DNA of 64,000 bases from Methylomonas methanica MC09 (GCF_000214665.1 NC_015572.1:4588001-4652000); one strand, 5' to 3'. Shown: positions 26,580 through 36,602, counted from the stretch's first letter. Notes: generated by a model not told the origin, from the letters alone. Numbers and translations: made by a program.

Positions 26580-27885
26580 TAACCGCATTCCACAACGCTG
26601 CGATGTACTGGTAATCGGCGGCGGCCCCGCCGGTTCCAGCGTGGCGGCCTTGTTGGCCAAACAAGGCGTCGATGTGGTGTTGCTGGAAAAGGCCTTGCAC
26701 CCGCGCCCGCAGGTGGGGGAAAGCCTGATCCCCCACGTCTGGAAATATGCCGAGCTAACGGGTGCCGCGCCGTTGATGGAACAACAAGGCTTTGTCGCCA
26801 AGGCCGGCGGCATTACCGTGTGGAACGGCAAAATCCACCGGATTGCCTTTGCTGAATTCGGCTTTAGCCGCCCCGCGCTACATGTGGAACGCGATATTTT
26901 CGATGAATTATTGTTAAACCATGCCGAAGAGCAAGGCGCGCAGGTCTTTCAACAAGTGGCCGCGCGGGAAGCCAAACTGGAATTAGAGCAACCGGAGGTC
27001 ACTTATCTGGATAAGCGCGGCGCCGATACCGTTGAAGGCTCGATTCGCTGCCGGTTCGTAGTCGACGCCAGCGGTTCGGCTGCTGTACTGGCGGGGCAGT
27101 TCAAATCCAAACGGCTGATCGATTCCCGTATGCGTTTTTTATCATTGTGGGGACATTTCAAAAATTCCCGCTATGTTGGGGCCGATGGCCGCAGCTATCC
27201 GGCCGGCGAGGTCAATAAAGTCCGCCCGGTCACCTTTGTTACATCGTTTGAAGACGGCTGGATCTGGCATATTGCCATGCGCCAAGTCAGCAGTGTCGGC
27301 TTGGTAATCAACACCGACAGAGCCCGCGCCATGAATAAAGCCGAGCGCGAACGTTATTTTCTGTACACCTTGAAATCCGCGCCTTATTTGGACCTGCTGC
27401 TGGATGAGGCCGAATACCAGGAAAACTCGTTCAGCCAACGGCCGGACTATTCCTATTACTCCAGTAAATTGTGCGGGGAAAACTTTTACTGCATCGGCGA
27501 TGCTGCCTCTTTCGTCGATCCTATCTATTCCCATGGCGTGCTGAACGCTTTTTACAATGCTTCGATCACGGCATTGGCAATCGGCGAGTCTTTGCAAACC
27601 CCCGCTTACCGGGCCCGCCACGCCCAACTGTGCGAGAACCGTATCCGCCAGTTCTACGGTTTTTCCCGTTCGCTGGCCTTGGGCGAGTTTGGCGGTGACG
27701 GCGTGGACTCGGAGCTAGTGCGCCGCTTCATGCGCCAAGTGCCGCAAGTCGAACTGGAATTGATGCTGGCGGCATCCTTTATGTCCGAACGATCTGAAAA
27801 TTTCCATCAACTGGCCCAAAATGCCGGCCTCAAGATACGACCTACTCAAGCCAGAGCACACGTTATGGATAAGTTGCTACTTTAA
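26569..27885 (+). CDS. FAD-dependent oxidoreductase, halogenase superfamily (degenerate halogenase motif)
   Basis: 438 aa. Starts at TTG 26569 inside the end of the lipoprotein gene; no other start precedes the FAD motif DVLVIGGGPAGSSVAA. GESLIPHVW and CIGDAASFVDPIYSHGV are superfamily hallmarks. The halogenase signature position reads WIWHIA rather than W-x-W-x-I-P, so this enzyme may be a monooxygenase or dehydrogenase instead of a halogenase. It is the last gene of the run and is clearly diverged from the first flavoprotein (15001), suggesting a different step. Polyene or aryl-ring tailoring is inferred from location. Confidence 0.7.
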   Translation: MSISNRIPQRCDVLVIGGGPAGSSVAALLAKQGVDVVLLEKALHPRPQVGESLIPHVWKYAELTGAAPLMEQQGFVAKAGGITVWNGKIHRIAFAEFGFSRPALHVERDIFDELLLNHAEEQGAQVFQQVAAREAKLELEQPEVTYLDKRGADTVEGSIRCRFVVDASGSAAVLAGQFKSKRLIDSRMRFLSLWGHFKNSRYVGADGRSYPAGEVNKVRPVTFVTSFEDGWIWHIAMRQVSSVGLVINTDRARAMNKAERERYFLYTLKSAPYLDLLLDEAEYQENSFSQRPDYSYYSSKLCGENFYCIGDAASFVDPIYSHGVLNAFYNASITALAIGESLQTPAYRARHAQLCENRIRQFYGFSRSLALGEFGGDGVDSELVRRFMRQVPQVELELMLAASFMSERSENFHQLAQNAGLKIRPTQARAHVMDKLLL

Positions 27886-28009
27886 AACCGCTTTCTTCAA
27901 CATGCGTCGATTTAACAGCCTACTTAGGATATGTCTCTGAAAAACAGCCCTCCGCGGATTCACCCCACCCTTTGGAAATAGGAGTGAGATCTCAACGGAG
28001 GTTTCAACG

Positions 28010-28624
28010 TTAAACGGTATGGCGCTTACGTAAGGTCAAAAAACCAATAATGCCGGTTAAAAAGCTCAAGGCCGCTGGCGGTACTGGCACAGGCGTATTG
28101 ACAATTGGGGCTGCCTCGTAAGGTTTTAGGTTAGTAGCATAGGCAGTAGAAACGTTATTGCTGACTAACGAGGTGTCCGTAAAAAGCAATTGCCAAAAAT
28201 TCGGAGTCCAGGGATTAGAGGTGCTGCCGGTTTGCACTACCCATTTTTCGTTAGCAGTCCCTTCGCTGGAAAGCCACGCCACTTGAAAGCGATTGGAACC
28301 AGTCAAGGAACCAGTCGTAGAAACCGTCGTTCCGTTTACCAGCGATTCTACCGAGATAGACCAATCCTGGCTGCCTTGAATTTGGCTAAATGCGATATTC
28401 GCACCGTTGCTGAATTGAGCAATCGGTGTAGTCGCGAAAGAGGTTTCGGTATCTTCAAAAATTCCCAACGTACTGGTTGGCGACCAAGCAACCGGGCCGG
28501 CGGCAAAAGTCGGGAAACTAAAAAAATTAACCACATTGGCTGTCGGCTCCCAAATACTGGCGGAAACCAGATTGGAAAAAGCCAATAAGCCGATAGCCAT
28601 AAGTTTATAAACGCTTGCTCTCAT
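28010..28624 (-). CDS. VPLPA-type PEP-CTERM surface protein
   Basis: 204 aa with a signal peptide ending LVSAS (about residue 23) and the C-terminal sorting signal VPVPPAALSFLTGIIGFLTL followed by RKRH. This is the VPxP-A variant of the exosortase recognition sequence, as in the two genes near 61-63 kb. The body is Ser/Thr/Asn-rich and beta-like without a known domain. It faces the end of the flavoprotein gene convergently. Confidence 0.72.
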   Translation of the reverse strand: MRASVYKLMAIGLLAFSNLVSASIWEPTANVVNFFSFPTFAAGPVAWSPTSTLGIFEDTETSFATTPIAQFSNGANIAFSQIQGSQDWSISVESLVNGTTVSTTGSLTGSNRFQVAWLSSEGTANEKWVVQTGSTSNPWTPNFWQLLFTDTSLVSNNVSTAYATNLKPYEAAPIVNTPVPVPPAALSFLTGIIGFLTLRKRHTV

Positions 28625-29032
28625 TCGTTTTCTCCCTGAATGAAATTGTCTGTGAAATAATTACGTCATACTACGCATTGAAAATGCGATACGACTTATA
28701 CATGAGGCATATTACGTGTTAATGACAAAAACATAAGTGCTTTGAAACAAAATAAAGACAACTTTATGGCATTTCACTCACCGCTCGCGACAATAACAGC
28801 TTTTATCCGTATAAAATACTGCACTAAGGTACAGTTCGTAACCGATTCCAGGCTACTCGCGACATATATGCGTCATATACCGCATCGTTAAACCTTGCAT
28901 TGCCGCATCCGCCTTAATGACACCTATGTTACTTCCAGGGGAATAATTTTCACTGGAATAAGGATGTTTAATCGCTGCTTGCCTGCTGTCGAGGCGTTAC
29001 TTAGAATGTAAGACCAATTTCAGGGAATGCCG
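28625..29032. other. Intergenic region between divergent genes
   Basis: About 400 bp between the VPLPA-CTERM gene (minus) and moaB (plus). It must carry both promoters. It is AT-rich with no additional ORF; no copy of the boxes found upstream of the PEP-CTERM gene at 10036 was seen here. Confidence 0.45.
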
Positions 29033-29554
29033 ATGAATGAAGTTCGAGAATTTTTGCCGTTAAATTTGGCCGTGTTGACCGTATCGGACAGCCGCACCGA
29101 GGCAAACGACTCCTCCGGCCAAGTCTTGGTCGACGGTTTGACTGAGGCCGGCCACCGCCTGTACGACAAAAAAATAGTGCCCGACGACATTTATCAAATC
29201 CGGGCCGTTGTCAGCCAATGGATTGCCGAGCCCAGCGTCAATGCCGTCATCAGCACGGGGGGAACCGGCGTTACCGGCCGCGACGGCACCCCTGAAGCCA
29301 TTGCGCCGCTATTGGACAAAGTGTTGGATGGATTCGGCGAAGTATTTCGAATGATCTCCTATCAAGAGATCAAGAGTTCGACCATGCAATCGCGGGCACT
29401 GGCCGGCGTTGCCAACGGCACCTACATTTTTTGCGTGCCCGGCTCCTCCGGGGCTTGCCGCACCGCGTGGGAAAACCTGATTAAGGATCAGCTGGATTTC
29501 CGCACCCGGCCCTGCAATCTGGTGCAATTAATGCCGCGCTTACTGGAGAAATAA
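29033..29554 (+). CDS. moaB: Molybdenum cofactor biosynthesis protein MoaB
   Basis: 173 aa from the ATG at 29033; AGGGA six bases upstream favours it over the ATG at 29027. The MoCF-binding fold is seen in [34 protein letters not shown] (about residue 80) and [16 protein letters not shown] (about residue 143). MoaB/MogA-type proteins adenylylate molybdopterin before metal insertion. It overlaps the DUF423 start by one base (TAATG). Confidence 0.88.
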   Translation: MNEVREFLPLNLAVLTVSDSRTEANDSSGQVLVDGLTEAGHRLYDKKIVPDDIYQIRAVVSQWIAEPSVNAVISTGGTGVTGRDGTPEAIAPLLDKVLDGFGEVFRMISYQEIKSSTMQSRALAGVANGTYIFCVPGSSGACRTAWENLIKDQLDFRTRPCNLVQLMPRLLEK

Positions 29555-29934
29555 TGCAAGCACGCTTTATGTTTTTTGCTGCCGTGGCCGGCTTTCTGGG
29601 GGTGGCAATGGGGGCTTTCGGCGCGCATGGTTTGAAACAGGTGCTATCCGAACACTACTTGGATATTTATAAAACCGCGGTAAGCTACCAAATGTGGCAT
29701 GCGTTGCTACTGGCCTTGATAGCGGCACTGCCTCCGCAAAAACACTTGACCTGGGCCGGCTGGGCGCTGGTGGCGGGCATACTGCTATTTTCCGGCAGTT
29801 TATATTTACTGGCGCTACTGAACATCGGCTGGCTGGGCATGATTACTCCGCTGGGCGGCTTGGCTTTTTTACTGGCATGGGGGCTGCTGGCCTATGCTGC
29901 GTTTCAACATCAGCGGAACTCAACTGATGGATAA
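29554..29934 (+). CDS. DUF423 inner-membrane protein
   Basis: 126 aa with four hydrophobic segments. MGAFGAHGLK near the N-terminus and YQMWHALLL are the family signature of DUF423 (YgdD type). Function unknown. The next gene starts within its last codons. Confidence 0.82.
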   Translation: MQARFMFFAAVAGFLGVAMGAFGAHGLKQVLSEHYLDIYKTAVSYQMWHALLLALIAALPPQKHLTWAGWALVAGILLFSGSLYLLALLNIGWLGMITPLGGLAFLLAWGLLAYAAFQHQRNSTDG

Positions 29935-30463
29935 GCCAACCACTCGCCCAACAATTTCCCCTTCCCGGCCATCTTCCAACCGCAACTTGCGCGACATGGA
30001 TAGCGCCGAGGAAAAATTACCGCCAATCGCGGAAGACGGCTTGATAAAAGTTTTGCAGTTTGTGATTCACTTTGCGGTAAAAGTGTTGGCCGTACTCATG
30101 ACGCTAGTGATTTTGTGGGGAGTGGCCGATGTGTTTTACGTTATTTACCAGCGCCTCATGACGGCACCCTTCATGCTGCTGACCGTGACCGATATTTTGG
30201 CAATCTTCGGTTCTTTCCTGTCGGTATTGATTGCCATCGAAATTTTTATCAATATCACCGTCTACATCAAATACGATGCGCTACCTATTAGGATGGTGAT
30301 TGCCACGGCCTTAATGGCCATAGCGCGAAAAGTCATTATGATGGACTTCAAGGATCTGGACTGGCCCTACATTATCGCCATTGCGGCAGTAATCGTCGCG
30401 CTGGGAATGACCTACTGGCTGATATCCTACAAACCTAAACCCGCACCTCAAAACGAGCGATAA
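29927..30463 (+). CDS. Phosphate-starvation-inducible PsiE family membrane protein
   Basis: 178 aa from the ATG overlapping the DUF423 stop. A charged, Pro-rich N-terminus of about 40 residues is followed by four hydrophobic segments (VKVLAVLMTLVILWGVADV, ILAIFGSFLSVLIAIEIFI, MVIATALMAIARKVI, IIAIAAVIVALGMTYWLI), in the PsiE arrangement. Role in phosphate stress is family-level knowledge only. Confidence 0.75.
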   Translation: MDKPTTRPTISPSRPSSNRNLRDMDSAEEKLPPIAEDGLIKVLQFVIHFAVKVLAVLMTLVILWGVADVFYVIYQRLMTAPFMLLTVTDILAIFGSFLSVLIAIEIFINITVYIKYDALPIRMVIATALMAIARKVIMMDFKDLDWPYIIAIAAVIVALGMTYWLISYKPKPAPQNER

Positions 30464-30466
30464 ATC

Positions 30467-33109
30467 ATGCGCGATGCCACGCCCCAAACCATTTACCTCA
30501 AAGATTACACCCCGCCGGAATATCTGATCGACAATGTGGAGTTACACTTTGATCTGGACGAGCAAAATACCCTGGTCAAAGCCCGTCTTTACATGCGCCG
30601 TAATCCGCAAAGCGCCGATCGGGCCGCTTCGCTTACGCTGACGGGAGAAGAACTGGAGCTGGTCAGTATCAGCATTGATGACAAACAGCTGGCCGCCGAA
30701 GATTTTGTGATTACCTCGGAAGCGATGACTATTCATCAAGTTCCGCAAGAGAAAGCATTCGTGCTTAGCATAGAAAATCGCATCAACCCCAAAGCCAACA
30801 CCGCTCTGGAAGGCCTATACCTGTCCAGCAGCATGTTGTGCACCCAATGCGAGGCACAGGGGTTCCGAAAAATCACTTGGTTTCTGGATAGACCGGACGT
30901 GATGAGCCGCTTTAAAACCACGCTGACCGCCGACAAAAGCCAGTATCCGGTGTTATTGTCCAACGGCAATAAAACCGGTCACGGCGATCTGGACCATAAC
31001 CGGCACTGGGTCAGCTGGGAAGACCCGTTCGCCAAACCGTGCTATCTGTTTGCTTTGGTGGCCGGGCAACTGGAATGTGTGGCGGACAGTTTTACCACTA
31101 AGAGTGGCCGCGATATCGCCCTGGAGATTTTCGTCGAACAGCACAATGTCGACAAATGCGCCCACGCCATGCAGTCTTTGAAAAATGCCATGCGCTGGGA
31201 CGAAGATACCTACGGACTGGAATACGATCTGGATTTGTACATGATCGTCGCCGTCGACCATTTCAATATGGGCGCCATGGAAAACAAAGGCTTGAACGTG
31301 TTCAACACCAAATTTGTGCTGGCCCGGCCCGATACCGCTACGGACGCCGATTACGAACATATCGAAGGCGTGATCGGCCACGAGTATTTCCACAATTGGT
31401 CGGGCAACCGCGTCACCTGCCGCGACTGGTTTCAATTGAGTTTGAAAGAAGGCTTTACGGTTTTTCGCGACCAACAATTTACCGGCGACCGCACTTCGGC
31501 GGCCGTCAAACGCATAGAAGACGTCAACGCCCTGAGAACCCGCCAGTTCGCGGAAGACGCCGGACCTTTAGCGCATCCGATACGTCCGGAAGCGTATATC
31601 GAAATCAATAACTTCTACACGTTGACGGTCTACGAAAAAGGCGCGGAAGTGGTGCGCATGCTGCATACCCTGCTGGGCGAGGCGGGTTTTCGGAAAGGCT
31701 GCGATCTCTATTTTGCCCGCCACGACGGCCAGGCCGTTACCTGCGAAGACTTTATCAACGCCATGGAAGCCGCCAACGGCATCGAACTTAACCAATTCCG
31801 CCGCTGGTACTCGCAAGCCGGCACGCCGGTACTGACAGTCAGCCAACAATTCGATACCGAAGCCCAACAACTGCGTTTAACCCTGCAACAGAGCTGTCCA
31901 CCCACCCCCAATCAACCGCAGAAAGCCCCGCTGCATATCCCAGTCAAGCTGGGTTTATTGGCTGCCGACGGCTCGCCAGCGGCCATAATCCTTGACGGCA
32001 GACAGCATCAGGAAATCACGCTTAACCTGACTCAAACCGAGCAAACCTTTGTGTTTGACAAACTCGCGCAGCAACCGGTGGTTTCCCTGTTACGCGGCTT
32101 CTCCGCGCCGGTGAATTTAAACATGCCGCGCAGCCTGGAAGAGCTGGCGTTTTTACTACAACACGACAGCGACACATTCAACCGCTGGGAAGCCGGCCAG
32201 CAACTGGCGGTAAAGGTGATTTTCGATTTGATCGAAGATTTACACCAACAACGCCCGCTGCATTTGAATGCCTTGGTGGTAAACGCGTTTCATAGCCTGC
32301 TGGCCGAGGAAGGCGACGATTTGTCCTATCAGGCCTTGTTACTGTCGCTGCCTGACGAAAGCTATCTGGCCGGGCAAATGCCGATTGTCGACGTGGAAGC
32401 CATCCACCACGCCCGCGAATTTGTCAAAACCACCCTGGCTCACGACCTGCGGGACGACTTTGCACGGGTTTACCGCATCCACCACCGGGATGAATCCGGC
32501 AAGTTCAGCGCCGACGCCATCGGCAGACGCCGCTTGAAAAACGCCTGCCTGAGCTATCTCAACCAACTCGAATCCGGCGAGAGCTTCGCCTTGGCCAAAG
32601 CGCAATTCGAACAAGCCCGCAACATGACCGATCAAATGGCCGCCTTATCGGCCATCGTTAACAGCCACCACCCGGATAAAGCCGCCTGCCTGGAAAGCTT
32701 TTATCGACAATGGCAAAACGAAGCCCTGGTCATCGATAAATGGTTTGCCTTGCAAGCCTCCAGCCACATGCCCAACACCTTTGCGACCGTGCAAAAACTC
32801 ATGCAACACCCCGCATTCGATATGCACACACCCAACCGGGTGAGAGCCTTGATCGGCGCATTCAGCCAAGCCAACCCGCTGCACTTCCACGCCAAAAACG
32901 GCGAGGGATACCGCTTTCTGGCCGATCAGGTTTTGGCCTTGAATACCTTGAATCCGCAGATCGCTTCCCGCATGGTAACCGGCTTGGCGCAGTGGCGCCG
33001 CTACGACGGTAAACGGCAGGAATTGATGAAGCAGCAGCTGCATCGCATCGCCTCGACGGAACCGCTTTCCAAGGATGTGTACGAAATTGCCAGCAAGAGT
33101 TTGGCGTAG
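30467..33109 (+). CDS. pepN: Aminopeptidase N (alanyl aminopeptidase)
   Basis: 880 aa, the normal length of the gammaproteobacterial M1 enzyme. GAMENKGLN (about residue 268) is the exopeptidase motif; HEYFHNWSGN (about 305) with the Glu 18 residues after the second His is the zinc-binding HExxH-x18-E set. It removes N-terminal residues from peptides in the cytoplasm. It begins three bases after the PsiE-family stop, in the same direction. Confidence 0.95.
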   Translation: MRDATPQTIYLKDYTPPEYLIDNVELHFDLDEQNTLVKARLYMRRNPQSADRAASLTLTGEELELVSISIDDKQLAAEDFVITSEAMTIHQVPQEKAFVLSIENRINPKANTALEGLYLSSSMLCTQCEAQGFRKITWFLDRPDVMSRFKTTLTADKSQYPVLLSNGNKTGHGDLDHNRHWVSWEDPFAKPCYLFALVAGQLECVADSFTTKSGRDIALEIFVEQHNVDKCAHAMQSLKNAMRWDEDTYGLEYDLDLYMIVAVDHFNMGAMENKGLNVFNTKFVLARPDTATDADYEHIEGVIGHEYFHNWSGNRVTCRDWFQLSLKEGFTVFRDQQFTGDRTSAAVKRIEDVNALRTRQFAEDAGPLAHPIRPEAYIEINNFYTLTVYEKGAEVVRMLHTLLGEAGFRKGCDLYFARHDGQAVTCEDFINAMEAANGIELNQFRRWYSQAGTPVLTVSQQFDTEAQQLRLTLQQSCPPTPNQPQKAPLHIPVKLGLLAADGSPAAIILDGRQHQEITLNLTQTEQTFVFDKLAQQPVVSLLRGFSAPVNLNMPRSLEELAFLLQHDSDTFNRWEAGQQLAVKVIFDLIEDLHQQRPLHLNALVVNAFHSLLAEEGDDLSYQALLLSLPDESYLAGQMPIVDVEAIHHAREFVKTTLAHDLRDDFARVYRIHHRDESGKFSADAIGRRRLKNACLSYLNQLESGESFALAKAQFEQARNMTDQMAALSAIVNSHHPDKAACLESFYRQWQNEALVIDKWFALQASSHMPNTFATVQKLMQHPAFDMHTPNRVRALIGAFSQANPLHFHAKNGEGYRFLADQVLALNTLNPQIASRMVTGLAQWRRYDGKRQELMKQQLHRIASTEPLSKDVYEIASKSLA

Positions 33110-33158
33110 TGGTCACAATCACGTAAACTAGCGCGGAAATAACCCATTCACAGCCAGC

Positions 33159-33752
33159 ATGAACCCACGTACCGCACAGGTCGAACGTAACACGCTCGAA
33201 ACGCAGATTAATATTACCGTCAATCTCGACGGCAATGGCAGCGCTTCTTTTCGCACCGGCCTGCCTTTTCTCGACCACATGCTGGATCAAATTGCCCGGC
33301 ATGGCCTAATCGATATGGACATCGTATCGAATGGCGACCTGCATATCGACGCCCATCACAGCGTGGAAGATATCGGCATTACCCTGGGCCAGGCATTTGC
33401 CAAGGCCTTGGGCGATAAGAAAGGCATCTACCGTTACGGTCATGCCTATTGCCCGCTTGATGAATCCCTATCGCGGGTGGTAGTGGATTTTTCCGGCCGG
33501 CCCGGCTTGTTTTACGACGTTGAATTCAAACGCGCCCTGATCGGCAGTTTTGACGTCGACTTATTCAAGGAATTTTTCCAGGGCTTTGTCAATCATGCCG
33601 GAGTAACCCTGCATATCGACAACCTGAAAGGCGGCAATGCCCATCATATTGCCGAGACCGTGTTCAAGGCTTTCGGCCGTGCGGTGCGCATGGCTATCAG
33701 CCCCGATCCGCGCATGGCCGGCATCATGCCATCAACCAAAGGTAGTTTATAA
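33159..33752 (+). CDS. hisB: Imidazoleglycerol-phosphate dehydratase
   Basis: 197 aa, monofunctional (no HisN phosphatase domain). Metal-binding His-rich motifs: [23 protein letters not shown] and [16 protein letters not shown]. Catalyses the sixth step of histidine biosynthesis. First of five his genes in the order B-H-A-F-I, with gaps of 39-65 bp between early members. Confidence 0.95.
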   Translation: MNPRTAQVERNTLETQINITVNLDGNGSASFRTGLPFLDHMLDQIARHGLIDMDIVSNGDLHIDAHHSVEDIGITLGQAFAKALGDKKGIYRYGHAYCPLDESLSRVVVDFSGRPGLFYDVEFKRALIGSFDVDLFKEFFQGFVNHAGVTLHIDNLKGGNAHHIAETVFKAFGRAVRMAISPDPRMAGIMPSTKGSL

Positions 33753-33791
33753 TCCTCTTTAGCTGTTTTCCTTCTTAATTTTCTGGTTTAT

Positions 33792-34433
33792 ATGTCATCA
33801 GTTGCCGTTATTGATTACGGAATGGGTAATCTGCACTCTATTGGGAAAGCACTTCAACATGCCGACCCGCAAACCCAGGTGCAAATCAGTGCCGACGCCC
33901 AAGTGATTCAACGTGCCGACCGGGTGGTTTTCCCCGGCGTGGGCGCCATGCGCGATTGCATGCAGGCATTGCACGACTTGGAACTGGTCGAACTCATTCG
34001 GCAGGTTGCGCAAGACAAACCCTTTTTAGGCATTTGCCTGGGCATGCAGGCGCTGTTGACCGATAGCGAGGAAAACGGCGGCGTTAATTGCTTAAACCTG
34101 TTTCCCGGCCACGTACGCCGCTTTGCCGAACAGTTATGCGATGCGCAAGGACAACCGCTGAAAATTCCGCACATGGGTTGGAACCGGGTCAAACAAAAAC
34201 CGCACCCGTTATGGCATAACATAGCCGAGGATAGCCGGTTTTATTTCGTACACAGCTATTTTGCCTGTCCGGACAACGAACAAGACAGCATAGCCGCTAC
34301 CGATTATCCACAACCTTTTACCTGCGCATTGGCCCGGAATAACGTATTTGCCGTGCAGTTCCACCCGGAAAAAAGCCAGAGCGTAGGCCTGCGGTTGTTA
34401 CAGAATTTTTTGCGCTGGGATGGCGCTGTTTAA
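33792..34433 (+). CDS. hisH: Imidazole glycerol phosphate synthase, glutaminase subunit
   Basis: 213 aa class I glutamine amidotransferase. Nucleophile Cys in LGICLGMQAL (about residue 77) and the His-Glu pair in FHPEKSQ near the C-terminus. Supplies ammonia to HisF. A weak hairpin with a T-run lies between this gene and hisA. Confidence 0.94.
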   Translation: MSSVAVIDYGMGNLHSIGKALQHADPQTQVQISADAQVIQRADRVVFPGVGAMRDCMQALHDLELVELIRQVAQDKPFLGICLGMQALLTDSEENGGVNCLNLFPGHVRRFAEQLCDAQGQPLKIPHMGWNRVKQKPHPLWHNIAEDSRFYFVHSYFACPDNEQDSIAATDYPQPFTCALARNNVFAVQFHPEKSQSVGLRLLQNFLRWDGAV

Positions 34434-34498
34434 AACCGACTGCCGCACATCGGCTTTTTAACCTTTTGATAAAGTGATTTAACCGTTGAGATTGAACT

Positions 34499-35245
34499 AT
34501 GTTGCTGATACCTGCAATTGATTTAAAAGAAGGAAAATGTGTTCGCTTGCGCCAAGGCCGAATGGACGACAATACGGTATTTTCCGACGATCCGGTCGCT
34601 GTGGCCGGCCGTTGGGTGGAAGCTGGCGCCCGCCGGCTGCACTTAGTCGATCTGGACGGCGCCTTTGCCGGCAAACCCCGAAATGCGGACATTATCAATG
34701 CCATCGTGCAGGCTTATCCCGACGTACCGGTACAGATCGGCGGTGGCATCCGCGATGAAGATACCATTCAAGGCTATCTGGAAGCCGGCGTGGAATACGT
34801 TATCATCGGCACCAAAGCGGTCAGCGAACCCCATTTCGTGCGCGATGTTGCTATCGAATTTCCGGGGCATATCATCATCGGCCTGGATGCCAAAGACGGC
34901 AAAGTAGCCATAGACGGTTGGTCTAAACTGTCCCGCCACGACGTCATCGATCTGGCCAAAAAATTCGAAGCGCAAGGCGTATCGGCCATCATTTACACCG
35001 ATATCTCCCGCGATGGCATGATGCAAGGTGTGAATGTGGAAGCCACCGCCAATCTGGCCCGCGCCATTACCATTCCGGTCATCGCATCCGGCGGCATCAC
35101 CAACATCGACGATATTCGGGCGCTGGGCGAAGTCGCACACGAAGGCATCATGGGCGCCATCACCGGCCGCGCCATTTACGAAGGCACCCTGGATTTTGCC
35201 GAAGCGGAAAAGCTCGCCGAATCCTATGCCGATGTGGGCGCCTAA
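34499..35245 (+). CDS. hisA: Phosphoribosylformimino-AICAR-phosphate isomerase
   Basis: 248 aa TIM barrel. The two catalytic aspartates are in [15 protein letters not shown] (Asp8) and YTDISRDGM (about residue 130); phosphate-binding loops include QIGGGIRDE and ASGGIT. Homologous to HisF, which follows. Confidence 0.95.
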   Translation: MLLIPAIDLKEGKCVRLRQGRMDDNTVFSDDPVAVAGRWVEAGARRLHLVDLDGAFAGKPRNADIINAIVQAYPDVPVQIGGGIRDEDTIQGYLEAGVEYVIIGTKAVSEPHFVRDVAIEFPGHIIIGLDAKDGKVAIDGWSKLSRHDVIDLAKKFEAQGVSAIIYTDISRDGMMQGVNVEATANLARAITIPVIASGGITNIDDIRALGEVAHEGIMGAITGRAIYEGTLDFAEAEKLAESYADVGA

Positions 35246-35280
35246 TTTAGCCTACCCAAATTACAAACCAAGCGTAACCC

Positions 35281-36054
35281 ATGAGTCTTGCCAAACGCAT
35301 TATTCCCTGTCTGGATGTCGATAACGGCCGCGTCGTAAAAGGCGTGCAATTCGTCGATATTCGCGATGCCGGCGACCCGGTGGAAATCGCCCGCCGTTAC
35401 GATCAGGAAGGCGCCGATGAAATCACCTTTTTGGACATCACCGCCACCCATGACAACCGCGACACCATCGTGCATGTGGTCGAACAGGTCGCCAGCGAGG
35501 TATTCATTCCATTGACTGTCGGTGGCGGCATCCGTGTACTGGAGGATATTCGCCGCATGCTGAATGCCGGCGCGGATAAAGTCGGCATCAACAGCGCGGC
35601 AGTATTCAATCCGGAATTTGTCAAACAGGCAGCGGAAAAATTCGGCTCGCAATGTATCGTCGTGGCCATAGACGCCAAAAAAGTCAGCCAGGACGGCGAA
35701 GAAAACCGCTGGGAAATTTTCACCCACGGCGGCCGTAAACCCACTGGCATCAATGCCGTGGAATGGGCGGTAAAGATGATGCACTTCGGCGCCGGAGAGA
35801 TTCTATTGACCAGCATGGACAGAGACGGCACCAAATCCGGCTTCGATCTGCCGCTGACCCGCGCCATTAGCGAAGCGGTCAGCATCCCGGTGATCGCTTC
35901 CGGCGGCGTCGGCAACCTGGATCACTTGGCCGACGGCATCATCGAAGGCAAGGCCGACGCGGTACTGGCGGCCAGTATTTTCCATTTTGGCGAATACACC
36001 ATCGAACAGGCCAAACGCCACATGCAATCGCGCGGCATAGAGGTACGCCTGTGA
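35281..36054 (+). CDS. hisF: Imidazole glycerol phosphate synthase, cyclase subunit
   Basis: 257 aa TIM barrel with catalytic Asp11 in [13 protein letters not shown] and Asp near 131 in [11 protein letters not shown]. Couples ammonia from HisH to form IGP and AICAR. The stop overlaps the hisI start as GTGA. Confidence 0.95.
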   Translation: MSLAKRIIPCLDVDNGRVVKGVQFVDIRDAGDPVEIARRYDQEGADEITFLDITATHDNRDTIVHVVEQVASEVFIPLTVGGGIRVLEDIRRMLNAGADKVGINSAAVFNPEFVKQAAEKFGSQCIVVAIDAKKVSQDGEENRWEIFTHGGRKPTGINAVEWAVKMMHFGAGEILLTSMDRDGTKSGFDLPLTRAISEAVSIPVIASGGVGNLDHLADGIIEGKADAVLAASIFHFGEYTIEQAKRHMQSRGIEVRL

Positions 36055-36437
36055 ACGACGCTTGGCTGAATGAAATCCAATGGACCGAAGACGGTTTGGT
36101 GCCGGTCATCGCTCAGCAGCACGACAGCGGCCGCGTGGTCATGTTCGCCTGGATGAATCGCGAATCGCTGGCGCTAACAGCCAGCGAAGGTTACGCCGTT
36201 TACTGGTCGCGTTCTCGAAACCGCCTGTGGCGCAAGGGCGAGGAATCCGGCCACCGGCAAAAAGTCATTGATATACAACTTGATTGCGATGCGGACGTGA
36301 TCTTGATTAAAATAGCGCAGGAAGGCGGCATCGCTTGCCACACCGGACGCGAAAGCTGCTTCTATCGTAGCCTGCAAGACGGTGCGTGGCAAACCACCGA
36401 GCCCGTCCTGAAAGACCCGAAGTCCATCTACAAATAA
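36051..36437 (+). CDS. hisI: Phosphoribosyl-AMP cyclohydrolase
   Basis: 128 aa, cyclohydrolase domain only; the hisE pyrophosphohydrolase is not fused and not in the window. Metal-binding residues are in DCDADV and [12 protein letters not shown] start in a 4-bp overlap with hisF. The tRNA-Thr gene follows 8 bp after the stop. Confidence 0.94.
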   Translation: MNDAWLNEIQWTEDGLVPVIAQQHDSGRVVMFAWMNRESLALTASEGYAVYWSRSRNRLWRKGEESGHRQKVIDIQLDCDADVILIKIAQEGGIACHTGRESCFYRSLQDGAWQTTEPVLKDPKSIYK

Positions 36438-36445
36438 GCCAAAAA

Positions 36446-36521
36446 GCCGGCATAGCTCAGCAGGTAGAGCAGCGCACTCGTAAGGCGAAGGTCGTAGGTT
36501 CGATTCCTATTGCCGGCACCA
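36446..36521 (+). tRNA. tRNA-Thr (anticodon CGU)
   Basis: 76 nt with encoded CCA. Acceptor arms GCCGGCA/TGCCGGC pair, D arm GCTC/GAGC, anticodon loop CTCGTAA, T arm with TTCGATT loop. The anticodon stem has imperfect ends: G27 faces A43, as in E. coli ThrW, and A31 faces G39, which is unusual. The 3' part is the left attachment repeat of the prophage; E. coli thrW, the same isoacceptor, is also an integration site. Confidence 0.93.
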
Positions 36522-36524
36522 TTT
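36470..36524 (+). repeat. attL, 55-bp direct repeat in tRNA-Thr
   Basis: Spans the anticodon arm to three bases beyond CCA. Matches 47672-47726 at 54 of 55 positions; the one difference (G here, C there) is the base just after the anticodon loop. Confidence 0.88.
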
Positions 36525-36576
36525 TTAGCTTGTTTTTCAATAAGTTAGCAAATCAACAATTTCATAAAAAATGGAA

Positions 36577-36595
36577 TCTTTCCATATTCTTTCCA
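36577..36595. promoter_or_regulatory. Repeated CTTTCCA boxes near attL, candidate integrase arm sites
   Basis: Two copies of TCTTTCCA/TTCTTTCCA ten bases apart, about 55 bp inside attL. Two similar copies occur at 47565-47582, about 90 bp inside attR. Paired short repeats at both ends fit arm-type integrase sites; not proven. Confidence 0.35.
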
Positions 36596-36602
36596 CTAAG
36601 TT

